Assembly (NCBI GenBank): GCA_016196565.1
Contig: JACPXK010000021.1
Span: 11,522 to 75,521, forward strand
From: Candidatus Omnitrophota bacterium
GTDB lineage: Bacteria > Omnitrophota > Omnitrophia > Omnitrophales > Aquincolibacteriaceae
Length of the DNA: 64,000 bases
Direction: 5' to 3'
A program made the translations under genes and the position numbers. This document shows positions 17,002 to 25,398 of this stretch, in pieces (the first letter of the stretch is position 1; each line of letters opens with the position of its first letter). Below the pieces are notes generated by a model, which did not search any database, was not told the origin of the DNA, and saw only the letters and a program-made list of their open reading frames with translations.

Positions 17002-18770
17002 TGCGATACGAAGACAAGGTGGTTGAAGAAGTCCAGCGCGCCAATGATATTGTGGAAATCATAAGCCAGTTCCTTCCGCTGAAACGGACAGGCCGGCATT
17101 TCAAGGCGAATTGTCCTTTTCATCAGGAAAAAACCCCGTCGTTTATCGTGAATGCCGAAAAACAAATCTTTCACTGTTTCGGGTGCCAGGCGGGAGGGGA
17201 TGTCTTTAGTTTTTTGATGCGTTATGAAAATCTAAACTTTCCCGAGGCTCTGCGCCAGCTTGCCGAGCGCGCCAATATCCGTTTGCCGGAACCTTCCCGG
17301 AAAAATCCAGCTGAGGGACCGAGCGACAAGGAAAAACTTTATGAAATTTACCGGCTTGCCCAGGATTTTTATCACGCCCGTTTTTGCCATCCGGAAGCCG
17401 GAAAGGCCGCGCGCGAATATTGGAAAAAGAGAGGATTTGAAGAAAGTCTTGCCATGGAATTTAAAATCGGATGGGCTCCGGCCGATTGGCGACTCCTTTA
17501 TGAATTTCTGATTAAAAAAGGATTCCCCGAAGCCCTTCTTTTAAAAACAGGGCTGATTCAGCGTTCTCCCAAAGGGCCTTTTTATGATGTTTTCCGCAAT
17601 CGCCTTCTTTTCCCCATTCATAATCTGCAAGGCAAGGTGGTGGCTTTCGGCGGCCGGTTGATTGATCAATCGGAAGGGCCAAAATATTTGAACAGTCCCG
17701 AAACTGCGGTATTTCACAAGCGCCAGGAACTTTACGGGCTTTATCTGGCCAAAAAATTTATCAATCGCGATCGTCCCCAGCTTTTCGTCGTCGAAGGCTA
17801 TTTTGGCTTCATGAGATTGTATGAAAAGGGATTCCGGACGACGGTAGCGACGCTCGGCACGTCGCTTACTCCCGAGCATGTTCAAATCCTCAAACGTTTT
17901 GCCGACGAGGCGATTGTGATTTATGACGGCGATCAAGCGGGGGAAATGGCGTCGCTCCGGGGGCTCGAGGTTTTTCTGGAAGGCGGCATGAGCGTGAAAG
18001 TGGTTCGCTTGCCCAAAGGCTATGACCCTGATGATTTTTTGAAAAAAGAAAACCCGGAAGCTTTCACCAAACTTCTTCAGGAAGCCCGGGATTTTTTTGA
18101 TTTTGAACTCGAAGTTTTATCGGCAAAATATGACCGGGCCGAATCGCTGGGGCTTGTCAAAATTACCAATGAGTTTTTGGAAACATTTACCAAAGTAAAA
18201 AATCCGGTTTTGCTGGACCGTTATATCAAACGCCTTGCCGGTGTTTTGGGGGTTGAGGAAATGAGTTTGAGAACGGAATTTTCCAAGCTGCAAAAAAAAT
18301 CTTCTCCGACTCCTTCGAAATCTGCTGCAGCACCCAAAGCGGAACGTTCCAAGGTGGACGCCCTTTCGCAGGATGAAATTTTGCTTTTAAGCCTTATGGC
18401 CGATGATGTCGAAATCCGGGAAGCCTCCAGTGGGGAACTTTCCCATTCCGATTTTAAAGATTCCGAGCTTTCGGCTATTTTTAAAACCCTTTCATCTATA
18501 ACCGAACAAACCTCCTCCCTCCAGGTCCTGAACCGGCTTGAGAATGAATCTTTAAAAGAGAGGATGATTGCCTGTCTTGCCATGGATTGGACCTCGGAGA
18601 AGAAAAAAAGGGCCTTTAAAGACTGCCTCTGGAGGATAAAAAACCGGCAGCTGGAAAACCGCCTGGAGGAGCTTAGACGCCTGATTGCTAGAGCGGAAAC
18701 CGATCAAGACTCAGCCAAGCTGACCCACCTGGTTACCGAATACAGGGACCTTTTGGCCCTCCGAAAATAA
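17001..18770 (+). CDS. dnaG: DNA primase
   Basis: 589 residues. The N-terminal zinc finger is CPFHQEKTPSFIV...HCFGC. The TOPRIM domain contains LFVVEGYFGFM (Glu) and AIVIYDGDQAGEMA (Asp-Gly-Asp). It makes RNA primers for replication and binds DnaB through a less conserved C-terminus. A longer frame back to 16632 only covers cvpA. The ATG at 17001 gives the expected MRYEDKVVEEVQRAND start. The dnaG-rpoD order is the classic macromolecular synthesis arrangement. Confidence 0.96.
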   Translation: MRYEDKVVEEVQRANDIVEIISQFLPLKRTGRHFKANCPFHQEKTPSFIVNAEKQIFHCFGCQAGGDVFSFLMRYENLNFPEALRQLAERANIRLPEPSRKNPAEGPSDKEKLYEIYRLAQDFYHARFCHPEAGKAAREYWKKRGFEESLAMEFKIGWAPADWRLLYEFLIKKGFPEALLLKTGLIQRSPKGPFYDVFRNRLLFPIHNLQGKVVAFGGRLIDQSEGPKYLNSPETAVFHKRQELYGLYLAKKFINRDRPQLFVVEGYFGFMRLYEKGFRTTVATLGTSLTPEHVQILKRFADEAIVIYDGDQAGEMASLRGLEVFLEGGMSVKVVRLPKGYDPDDFLKKENPEAFTKLLQEARDFFDFELEVLSAKYDRAESLGLVKITNEFLETFTKVKNPVLLDRYIKRLAGVLGVEEMSLRTEFSKLQKKSSPTPSKSAAAPKAERSKVDALSQDEILLLSLMADDVEIREASSGELSHSDFKDSELSAIFKTLSSITEQTSSLQVLNRLENESLKERMIACLAMDWTSEKKKRAFKDCLWRIKNRQLENRLEELRRLIARAETDQDSAKLTHLVTEYRDLLALRK

Positions 18771-18821
18771 CCTAAACCTTTTGCTGGTATATTCTCCGGA
18801 AATCCGTATAATTACACGTTT

Positions 18822-20537
18822 ATGAAAAAGCAAGCCGTAAAGACTCAGCCCCAAATCCGTAAAGCCGCCATCAAGAACTCCAAATCCGAGGCTTTTCGCC
18901 CTTCAAAAAAGGAAGCGGAAAAGTCTAAATCCAAAGAACAATTTTCCATTCCTCAGATCATTGACAAGCTTACTGTGCTGGGCAAAAAGCAGGGTTATGT
19001 CAGTTATCAGCAGCTTCATAAATACTTGCCTGAAGACGGAACTCCTTCAGAAAAAATCGAAGAGGTGACGACGGCGCTTACAGAGAAAAATATCGAAGTG
19101 ATCAGCCATCCTATCGATAATCAGGGAAAATCCGCAACTCCCGAGCCGGCAGCCGACAAGGTTTTTGAAGCCGTCTCGGATGTCGAACCCAAAAAAACCA
19201 AAGATGCGGATGAAGAAGACAAAGACGCCATTTCGGAATACGAACGCGTCCGCATGGATGATCCGGTCCGCATGTATTTGCGGCAAATGGGGCAAATTCC
19301 TCTTCTTACGCGCGAACAGGAAATCAATCTTGCCAAAAGAATCGAGGATTGCGAAGAAGCTTTAAAACGCGCGGCTTATGAGACCCGGGCTTGCCGCTAT
19401 GAGGTCCTGGAGCTTTCCCGCAAAATTGTTTCCGGAGAGATTCCGCTTGAATCCATCATTGATGAAGAGCAGGAATCAAAAATCAATTTCACAAAACGCA
19501 AATTAAAAACACTGATTCGCCGGCTCCGGGCTTCGCGAAAGAATACCGATTTAGTTGAGCTTTTAATGCAATTTAATCTCAGCATCGGGATTGTCGAACA
19601 AATTGTCGCCAATCTCCGTCTTAAATTGATGGAGCTCAAAACCAACCGGGAACAAATCGAAAAACAACGCCGCCGTTCCGTGACCGGAAAAATCGGCGCG
19701 CTTCTGGAAAGAAACCGGCAAATTCTTAAAGAGCTCGGCGAAACGGAAAAGAAGATTCATGATCATTTCAAGCTCATTCAAAAAAGGGAAAGAGAGCTTT
19801 CCAGCGCCAAAAAAGATTTGGTTGCCGCCAATCTTCGTTTGGTCGTGAGCATTGCGAAAAAATACACCAACCGTGGATTGTCCTTCCTTGATCTCATTCA
19901 AGAGGGGAATATCGGCCTTATGAAAGCCGTGGATAAATTTGAATACAAACGCGGCTATAAATTTTCCACTTATGCCACCTGGTGGATTCGCCAAGCCATC
20001 ACCCGTTCGATTGCCGATCAAGCGCGGACCATCCGTATTCCGGTCCATATGATCGAAACGATTAACAAATTTTTCCGTGCTTCCCGCCATTTGGTGCAGG
20101 AAACAGGCCGCGAACCGACTCCCGAAGAAGTGGCTCAAGTGATGAAAATGCCGGTGGAAAAAGTCAAAGGCATTCTCAAAATTGCCCAGGAACCTATCAG
20201 CCTTCAAACGCCGATCGGGGAAGAAGGGGACACAAGTTTTGGCGATTTTATCGAAGACAAATCCGCCATTTCTCCGGCCAATGCCACCGCTTACAGCATG
20301 TTGAAAGAACAAATGGATGACGTTCTCATGACCTTGACCGAAAGGGAAGAAAAAGTCCTGCGTCTTCGCTTTGGGATTGGGGATGGTTATCCCCGGACTT
20401 TGGAAGAGGTCGGTCAGATTTTTAATGTGACTCGGGAGCGCGTCCGTCAAATTGAGGCCAAGGCCCTTCGCAAACTTCGTCATCCCACTCGTTCCCGGAA
20501 ACTCAAAAATTTCCTGGATATTAAACTGAGTGATTGA
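18822..20537 (+). CDS. rpoD: RNA polymerase primary sigma factor
   Basis: 571 residues. Region 1.1 is seen as [21 protein letters not shown]. Region 1.2 is [21 protein letters not shown]. Regions 2.1-2.4 include [24 protein letters not shown] and [15 protein letters not shown]. Region 3 is [13 protein letters not shown], and region 4.2 ends with [20 protein letters not shown]. All core parts are present, so this is the housekeeping sigma70. The consensus-like promoters in the window fit it. A weak TATAAT lies at 18807-18812. Confidence 0.97.
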   Translation: MKKQAVKTQPQIRKAAIKNSKSEAFRPSKKEAEKSKSKEQFSIPQIIDKLTVLGKKQGYVSYQQLHKYLPEDGTPSEKIEEVTTALTEKNIEVISHPIDNQGKSATPEPAADKVFEAVSDVEPKKTKDADEEDKDAISEYERVRMDDPVRMYLRQMGQIPLLTREQEINLAKRIEDCEEALKRAAYETRACRYEVLELSRKIVSGEIPLESIIDEEQESKINFTKRKLKTLIRRLRASRKNTDLVELLMQFNLSIGIVEQIVANLRLKLMELKTNREQIEKQRRRSVTGKIGALLERNRQILKELGETEKKIHDHFKLIQKRERELSSAKKDLVAANLRLVVSIAKKYTNRGLSFLDLIQEGNIGLMKAVDKFEYKRGYKFSTYATWWIRQAITRSIADQARTIRIPVHMIETINKFFRASRHLVQETGREPTPEEVAQVMKMPVEKVKGILKIAQEPISLQTPIGEEGDTSFGDFIEDKSAISPANATAYSMLKEQMDDVLMTLTEREEKVLRLRFGIGDGYPRTLEEVGQIFNVTRERVRQIEAKALRKLRHPTRSRKLKNFLDIKLSD

Positions 20538-20542
20538 AGTCT

Positions 20543-20618
20543 GGGCCTGTAGCTCAGCTTGGTTCAGAGCAGGCGACTCATAATCGCTTGGTCCTAGGTT
20601 CAAATCCTAGCAGGCCCA
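20543..20618 (+). tRNA. tRNA-Ile2 (CAU, lysidine type)
   Basis: 76 bases starting five bases after the rpoD stop. Acceptor GGGCCTG/CAGGCCC, anticodon stem GGCGA/TCGCT with loop CTCATAA, T arm CTAGG-TTCAAAT-CCTAG. GCGACTCATAATCGC is the typical tRNA-Ile2 anticodon arm, where C34 is modified to lysidine to read AUA. CCA is not encoded. It is probably processed from the rpoD transcript. Confidence 0.9.
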
Positions 20619-20623
20619 CTAGA

Positions 20624-20641
20624 CCTGCGCCAATGCGCAGG
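20624..20641 (+). terminator. Hairpin after tRNA-Ile2
   Basis: CCTGCGC-CAAT-GCGCAGG, a 7-bp stem immediately downstream of the tRNA. No T run follows, so it may be a processing or stability structure rather than a classic terminator. Confidence 0.4.
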
Positions 20642-21709
20642 CACAAAACATCGAGCGCTAATGACCGCTCGCAAGTTTTAGTGAAATCATTCAAAATCCT
20701 AAAAATCCATGCTGTCTATTTTTTCCTCATTGCTTTGAATTTGGGTGCCTCACCGGTACAGGATGATTTTTATCCTGCCTGGTGGTGCCGCGGAGGGCAT
20801 CTGCAAACGATTGCCGGAGCCTTATTCCGCCAGACCCCTTCCATTCCTCTTCAGCGCGAGCGCATTGAAACTCCGGATGGAGACTTCCTGGATTTAGACT
20901 GGTTCTCCACCGGACAAAAATCACCGCTCGTTATTATCTTACCCGGCCTCGGCAGTTCGTCAGAAGCTTCCTATATCCGTACTTTATTCAAAGAAATTCA
21001 AAATAGAAAATGGCAAGCGGTCACCCTGAATGCGCGCGGGACCACCGGGCTCAATCGTCTCCCTAAAACAAGCCACGGGGGACAAACCGAAGATCTGGAT
21101 TGGGTGATTCGCCGAATTATTGAAAATCAACACGCTGAAAAAATTTTTCTGGTGGGTTATTCCATCGGCGGCAATCAAATTCTGAAATGGCTGGCTGAAA
21201 AAGGAGAAAATGTCCCGGCAGTGATTGAAAAGGCGGTGGCTGTTTCAGTTCCTTATGATCTGGCTCAAACCTCGCGCAATTTGGACCGAGGCTTTAACCG
21301 GCGGGTTTATACCCGAACCATGCTTGAGGGTTTAAAAAAAATAGTGCTCGAAAAAGAAAAAAAGTTTCCGGCAGCCATGGACTATCAGAAAGTTAAAAGC
21401 GCGGCGACCTTTAAGGTTTATGACAGGGAAGTGACGGCTCGTTTAAACGGCTTTCAAAATGAATCGGATTATTGGACGAAATCCAGTTCAGCTAAAGATT
21501 TGGAGAAAATCCGGAAGCCGGTTTTGTTAATTCATGCTAAAAACGATCCCTTTCTTCCCGTGCGGGATCTGCCGCTTGAGGAGATTAAAAAATCCAGATT
21601 CCTGCACCTTCTTTTAACGCGGGACGGCGGGCATTTGGGATTTGTTTCCGCGCGCCGGCCGGATTGGCTGGAAAAAACCATCCTGGAATTTTTACAAAGC
21701 AAAAATTGA
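20633..21709 (+). CDS. YheT-family alpha/beta hydrolase
   Basis: About 340-358 residues depending on start (ATG 20633 or GTG 20681; neither has a good ribosome binding site). WWCRGGHLQTI, the oxyanion region ILPGLGSSSEASYIR, the nucleophile elbow LVGYSIGGNQILKWLAE (Ser), NDPFLP (acid) and DGGHLGF (His) form the catalytic set of the COG0429/YheT esterases. The substrate is unknown. A hydrophobic N-terminal stretch (HAVYFFLIALNLGAS) precedes the fold and could anchor it to the membrane. Its stop overlaps the promoter of the next gene. Confidence 0.85.
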   Translation: MRRHKTSSANDRSQVLVKSFKILKIHAVYFFLIALNLGASPVQDDFYPAWWCRGGHLQTIAGALFRQTPSIPLQRERIETPDGDFLDLDWFSTGQKSPLVIILPGLGSSSEASYIRTLFKEIQNRKWQAVTLNARGTTGLNRLPKTSHGGQTEDLDWVIRRIIENQHAEKIFLVGYSIGGNQILKWLAEKGENVPAVIEKAVAVSVPYDLAQTSRNLDRGFNRRVYTRTMLEGLKKIVLEKEKKFPAAMDYQKVKSAATFKVYDREVTARLNGFQNESDYWTKSSSAKDLEKIRKPVLLIHAKNDPFLPVRDLPLEEIKKSRFLHLLLTRDGGHLGFVSARRPDWLEKTILEFLQSKN

Positions 21710-21734
21710 CAAATATAGTATTTATGCTATATTT
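21706..21734 (+). promoter_or_regulatory. Promoter and operator of the XRE gene
   Basis: TTGACA (21706-21711), a 16-base spacer and TATATT (21728-21733). A perfect 8-bp inverted repeat, AAATATAG (21711-21718) and CTATATTT (21727-21734), covers the spacer and -10 box and is a likely operator. The transcription start would fall at or next to the ATG at 21740. Confidence 0.75.
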
Positions 21735-21739
21735 TGCGC

Positions 21740-22198
21740 ATGCTGAATCCGGGGTTCAAAATCTTTGAATGCCGCAGCCGGCGGGGATGGACGCAGGCGG
21801 AACTTGCGGCCAAAGCGGGCATTGCGCAGGCCAATCTCTCCAACATCGAAAAAGGCAAACGGGATTTGACAGTATCTACTCTTGTGCGGGTTGCCGCCGC
21901 GCTGGAAGTCCGTCCTTCGGAACTCATTGAAGAGCCCCCGGTTAAAAAGTTGTCTTTTGCCCGCCACAAAATCGAAACTCTCGCAAAAGCCGTGATTTTT
22001 CCGGACACAAAAGCTTCTTCTGAAATTCGCCAGTTGGCAAAGCTTTTTAGAGAAATCCTTCCCGAAACAAATCCGCGCGCCGGTTCCAGGAAAATCCAAC
22101 AGGCATGGATGCAGCTACGCCGGCGGTTTTCTTCCGGGGAAATTCGCGGAATTTTTCAAAGAATCGAAGATGCCAGACAAAGGGCCAGCCATGCATAA
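21740..22198 (+). CDS. XRE-family transcriptional regulator
   Basis: 152 residues. The N-terminal helix-turn-helix is WTQAELAAKAGIAQANLSNIEKGKRDLTVSTLVRVAAALEV, a textbook Cro/C1 domain. The C-terminal half is helical and unrecognised. The ATG at 21740 lies only six bases after the -10 box, so the mRNA should be leaderless. The inverted repeat over its own promoter suggests autorepression. Its stop overlaps the next gene by eight bases (ATGCATAA), typical of antitoxin-toxin pairs, in which this would be the antitoxin. Confidence 0.88.
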   Translation: MLNPGFKIFECRSRRGWTQAELAAKAGIAQANLSNIEKGKRDLTVSTLVRVAAALEVRPSELIEEPPVKKLSFARHKIETLAKAVIFPDTKASSEIRQLAKLFREILPETNPRAGSRKIQQAWMQLRRRFSSGEIRGIFQRIEDARQRASHA

Positions 22199-22784
22199 AA
22201 GGCAAATTGATTTATTCTTCAGGGAACTCGATAAGGCCCTTATGAAGAAGGCCGAGATTATTCTTTTGGGTGCCAGCGCCGGAAGCTTGATGGGGCATAT
22301 ACGCCCAAGCTTTGATATTGATTTTGAAATACGGCTGAACCAACCCAGGCAAAATAAGAAGGGGGTAGAAGGAGCCATCTTGCGTACCGCACGGAAAGTC
22401 GGAGTGGCCGTCAACTTTTCGGAAAACGTGGATCATTGGTCCATGGTGAGCTATTTGGATTATCGCAAAACGGCCTTACCTTACAAAAAATTTGGCAGGT
22501 TGAATGTGAAACTAATCGCCCCTTCCTATTGGACCATCGGCAAAATGGCCCGTTATTATGCCTTGGATGCCAAAGATATGGCCGCGATTATCAAGAAGAA
22601 AAAATTAAAATTGGAACCTTTGCTGCGGCTGTGGAAGCGTGCTTTGGATCAAAGTGATTTAAGTTTGGAACTCGGACAATTTAAAAAACATGCGGCTCAT
22701 TTTCTTAAAACATACGGCCCCCGGCTTTGGGGAAAAAATTCCGAAAAAGCGATTCTGAAATTTACCGAGAGCTCACAAAAGTAA
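22191..22784 (+). CDS. Nucleotidyltransferase-like protein, possible toxin partner
   Basis: 197 residues from the ATG overlapping the XRE stop. IILLGASAGSLMG followed by SFDIDFEIRL fits the G-S/G plus D-x-D core of the nucleotidyltransferase superfamily, as in DUF6036 or AbiEii-like proteins. Later parts contain KLIAPSYWTIGKMARYYALDAKDM, similar to the region with KxxR and DxxD features in such proteins. The pairing with an XRE gene suggests a toxin-antitoxin or abortive-infection-type module, but no direct evidence of toxicity can be read here. An ATG at 22170 would lengthen it by seven residues. Confidence 0.6.
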   Translation: MHKRQIDLFFRELDKALMKKAEIILLGASAGSLMGHIRPSFDIDFEIRLNQPRQNKKGVEGAILRTARKVGVAVNFSENVDHWSMVSYLDYRKTALPYKKFGRLNVKLIAPSYWTIGKMARYYALDAKDMAAIIKKKKLKLEPLLRLWKRALDQSDLSLELGQFKKHAAHFLKTYGPRLWGKNSEKAILKFTESSQK

Positions 22785-22908
22785 CAAAAGATACAAGCCC
22801 GCCTCTCGGGACAAGCTAGCAACTTATAACCTAGCCTTGTAAGCCGGTCTCCTTCATTTACCCTTTTAGATAAGAAGTAAGGTAAAAAAGCCCTCGAGGA
22901 GGCGCAAT

Positions 22909-23133
22909 ATGAAAAAGCTTTTTTTTCTGGCTCTGAGTCTTTTTATTTTCATGATTCCCAATGTCCTTGTGGCTTATGAAGCAAATTCCTCTGATAGTAA
23001 TAGCGACCTTCCCGATTATTCCGATTTGATTCCTACCGTAGATTCCGGCGGCGTTTCGGTCCGGCCGGTAGAAAGCCAACCTTCCCGTCAAGACACTTCT
23101 CCGATTGTAGTTGAAACCGATTACCAAGATTGA
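22909..23133 (+). CDS. Small secreted hypothetical protein
   Basis: 74 residues. Starts MKKLFFLALSLFIFMIPNVLVAYEA, a clear signal peptide with likely cleavage after the VA-Y region. The mature part is about 52 residues, acidic and Ser/Pro-rich, without recognised motifs. GAGGAGG lies at the right distance from the ATG. The 124 bases upstream (22785-22908) contain no gene. Confidence 0.65.
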   Translation: MKKLFFLALSLFIFMIPNVLVAYEANSSDSNSDLPDYSDLIPTVDSGGVSVRPVESQPSRQDTSPIVVETDYQD

Positions 23134-23237
23134 TTATCCAAGCTTCGGTTGTGTGACAATATCGAAGTCCGCACCGTAAGGAATCCGTTTTGGCATAAGA
23201 ATTGTTGTCATAAAGGTGTAAGACACGGAGTTCCTTT

Positions 23238-23321
23238 AGAAACGGTGGTGCGGAATACCGGAATTTGTCAGAATTGTCTGACGACAGTCTGACAAAAAGA
23301 AGGATTCCCGCCACCGTTTAA
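23238..23321 (+). promoter_or_regulatory. Structured leader upstream of the CBS gene
   Basis: A long outer stem pairs AAACGGTGGTGCGGAAT (23240-23256) with ATTCCCGCCACCGTTT (23304-23319) with one bulge. Inside, TTTGTCAGA (23264-23272) pairs with TCTGACAAA (23288-23296). A competing small hairpin GTCAGA-ATTG-TCTGAC is also possible. The mutually exclusive stems would suit a cis-regulatory RNA. No known riboswitch class was recognised. Confidence 0.5.
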
Positions 23322-23344
23322 TAAGAATAAGAAAGGGGAAAAAC

Positions 23345-23782
23345 ATGGAAAATAAACATATGAAAGTTGAAGACATTATGACCGATGACCCCAGTTGCTG
23401 TACTCCTGATACCACCCTTTTGAAAGTTGCCAAGATGATGTCTGATATGGATTGCGGGGAAATTCCCGTGGTGGACAATCAAATCAGTTTAAAACCCGTC
23501 GGAGTTATCACGGACCGTGATATTGTTTGCCGCGCCGTAGCGGAGGGGAAAAACCCTCTGGACATGACCGTGAGAGAATGTATGAGTTCGCCTTGCATCG
23601 CCGTGACTCCGGACACAAGTTTGGAAGAATGCTGCGGGATTTTGGAGAAAAACCAAATAAGAAGAGTGCCGGTGGTGGATGAACAGGGCTCTTGCTGCGG
23701 GATTGTGGCCCAAGCCGACATAGCCCGCAAAGCTTCTGAGGAACAAGTTGCCGAAGTGGTCAAAGAGGTTTCACGAATATAA
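23345..23782 (+). CDS. Stand-alone CBS-pair protein
   Basis: 145 residues forming two CBS domains: VEDIMTDDPSCCTPDTTLLKVAKMM...PVGVITDRDI and VRECMSSPCIAVTPDTSLEECCGIL...CCGIVAQADIA. Such modules bind adenine nucleotides and act as sensors. It is unusually Cys-rich (adjacent Cys pairs in three places). It lies two bases upstream of the acetolactate synthase-like gene, so it may sense or regulate that enzyme. The structured leader at 23238-23321 precedes it. Confidence 0.88.
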   Translation: MENKHMKVEDIMTDDPSCCTPDTTLLKVAKMMSDMDCGEIPVVDNQISLKPVGVITDRDIVCRAVAEGKNPLDMTVRECMSSPCIAVTPDTSLEECCGILEKNQIRRVPVVDEQGSCCGIVAQADIARKASEEQVAEVVKEVSRI

Positions 23783-23784
23783 CC

Positions 23785-25398
23785 ATGAAAGTTTCCGATC
23801 TCTTTGTCCAATGCCTGGAAAACGAAGGCGTAAAGTATGTCTTCGGATTGCCGGGCGAGGAAATTGAAGATGTTTTGTTTTCTCTTCAGAAATCTTCCAT
23901 CCGATTTATTTCCACACGTCATGAACAAGGCGCCGCTTTTATGGCCGATGTATGGGGAAGGCTTACGGGAAAGGCCGGCGTTTGTCTCTCCACGTTGGGT
24001 CCTGGTGCCACGAATCTTGTGACCGGAGTGGCCGATGCGAATCTCGACAAAAGTCCGGTAGTGGCCATTACGGGACAGGCGGGTCTTCACCGTATTCACA
24101 AAGAAGGCCATCAATATTTGGATATTATCAGTTTGTTCCGTCCGATCAGCAAATGGAATGCGTCGATTACTCATCCTGATTCCGTTTCGGAAATCGTGCG
24201 CACCGCCTTTAAAATCGCGGAAAGTGAAAAACCGGGGGCCGCTCATATTGAAATTCCTGAAGACGTGGCCTCCATGGAAACAAGTGAAAAACCAATGCGG
24301 GTGGTGACGGTCCGGCGTCCTGATCCGGATACCCAGGCGCTGGCCGAGACGGTTTTGCTTTTAAAGAAAGCCGAAAGACCCATGATTTTGGCGGGAAATG
24401 GGGCAGTGCGCAAACCTGCCGCGGAACAACTGCTGGAATTTGTCGAAAGTTTTGATATTCCTTTTGTGAATACGTTTATGGGGCAGGGCGCGATTCCGGA
24501 TAGCAGTTCAAAATCCCTCTTTACCCTCGGTTTGAATTTCCGGGATATTGTGATGGACGCGGTGGACAAAGCCGATCTTGTGATTTGCGTCGGCTATGAT
24601 ATTGCCGAATATTCTCCGGACCGATGGAATCCCAAAAAAGATAAAACCATTATCCATATTGATTTTACGCCGGCGGAAGTTTACACCCATTATCAGCCTG
24701 CCGTTGAAATTGTGGCGGATATCGCCGCCACTTTTCGCGAACTGGGTGAGCTTTTTGCCAAAGAAGGCAAAGTATTTGATCCCCGCTGGTACAAACCCGT
24801 GCGCGAAGAAATTGTGAAGGATATTCAAAGCTATACCCTCAAACGCCGCGGGCATTTTACTGTGCCCGGCATTTTGAATGTGCTGCGTTCTATCATGAAG
24901 GATGAGGATCTTTTAATCAGCGATGTGGGGACCCATAAAATTTGGATTGCCCGGAATTTTCCCGTGAATGCTCCCAATGGTTGTTTGATTTCCAATGGTT
25001 TGGCGAGCATGGGTTTTGCGCTTCCCGGAGCGGTGGCGGCGTCCCTTTGCCAGCCGGGGCGGCGCATTGTGGCGGCCATGGGGGATGGCGGGTTTCTCAT
25101 GAACTCCCAGGAAATCGAAACCGCCAAACGTGCCGGCGCAAAATTTGTTATCCTTGTTTTTAATGATAATGATTATGGCTTGATCAGCTGGAAGCAAAAA
25201 ATGAATCGGGGCCGGACGGCCGGAACAAAAATCACGAATCCCGATTTCACAATGTATGCTGAAAGTTTCGGAATAAAAAGTTTTTCTCCAAAAAATCCTG
25301 AAGGGCTCGCGCGCGACCTTAAAAAGGCGCTTTCTTCCGGAGAGCTTTGTTTGGTCCATGTTGATGTAAAAGGGGCCAGGTCCCTTAGGAAAAGGTGA
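23785..25398 (+). CDS. Acetolactate synthase-like ThDP enzyme
   Basis: 537 residues. The N-terminal pyrimidine-binding domain has YVFGLPGEEIEDVL and the activating Glu in STRHEQGAAFMAD. The central domain follows, and the C-terminal diphosphate-binding domain has MGDGGFLMNSQEIETAKR...NDNDYGLI (GDG...NN-like, with ND in place of NN). The pattern is closest to the large subunit of acetolactate synthase (AlsS/IlvB), which condenses pyruvate. No small regulatory subunit gene is seen. The next gene is an aldehyde dehydrogenase, an arrangement found in several bacteria, so another 2-keto acid as substrate is possible. Confidence 0.85.
   Translation: MKVSDLFVQCLENEGVKYVFGLPGEEIEDVLFSLQKSSIRFISTRHEQGAAFMADVWGRLTGKAGVCLSTLGPGATNLVTGVADANLDKSPVVAITGQAGLHRIHKEGHQYLDIISLFRPISKWNASITHPDSVSEIVRTAFKIAESEKPGAAHIEIPEDVASMETSEKPMRVVTVRRPDPDTQALAETVLLLKKAERPMILAGNGAVRKPAAEQLLEFVESFDIPFVNTFMGQGAIPDSSSKSLFTLGLNFRDIVMDAVDKADLVICVGYDIAEYSPDRWNPKKDKTIIHIDFTPAEVYTHYQPAVEIVADIAATFRELGELFAKEGKVFDPRWYKPVREEIVKDIQSYTLKRRGHFTVPGILNVLRSIMKDEDLLISDVGTHKIWIARNFPVNAPNGCLISNGLASMGFALPGAVAASLCQPGRRIVAAMGDGGFLMNSQEIETAKRAGAKFVILVFNDNDYGLISWKQKMNRGRTAGTKITNPDFTMYAESFGIKSFSPKNPEGLARDLKKALSSGELCLVHVDVKGARSLRKR

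Noticed and set aside
19563..20603. 346-codon minus-strand ORF opposite rpoD
   Set aside because: It is the antisense of conserved sigma regions and starts in the tRNA; shadow ORF.
20534..20632. 5' extension of the YheT-type hydrolase over tRNA-Ile2
   Set aside because: The translated peptide is tRNA sequence read as protein.
23479..24246. 255-codon minus-strand ORF opposite the CBS and acetolactate synthase-like genes
   Set aside because: It spans the junction of two real genes and shows no coherent protein features.
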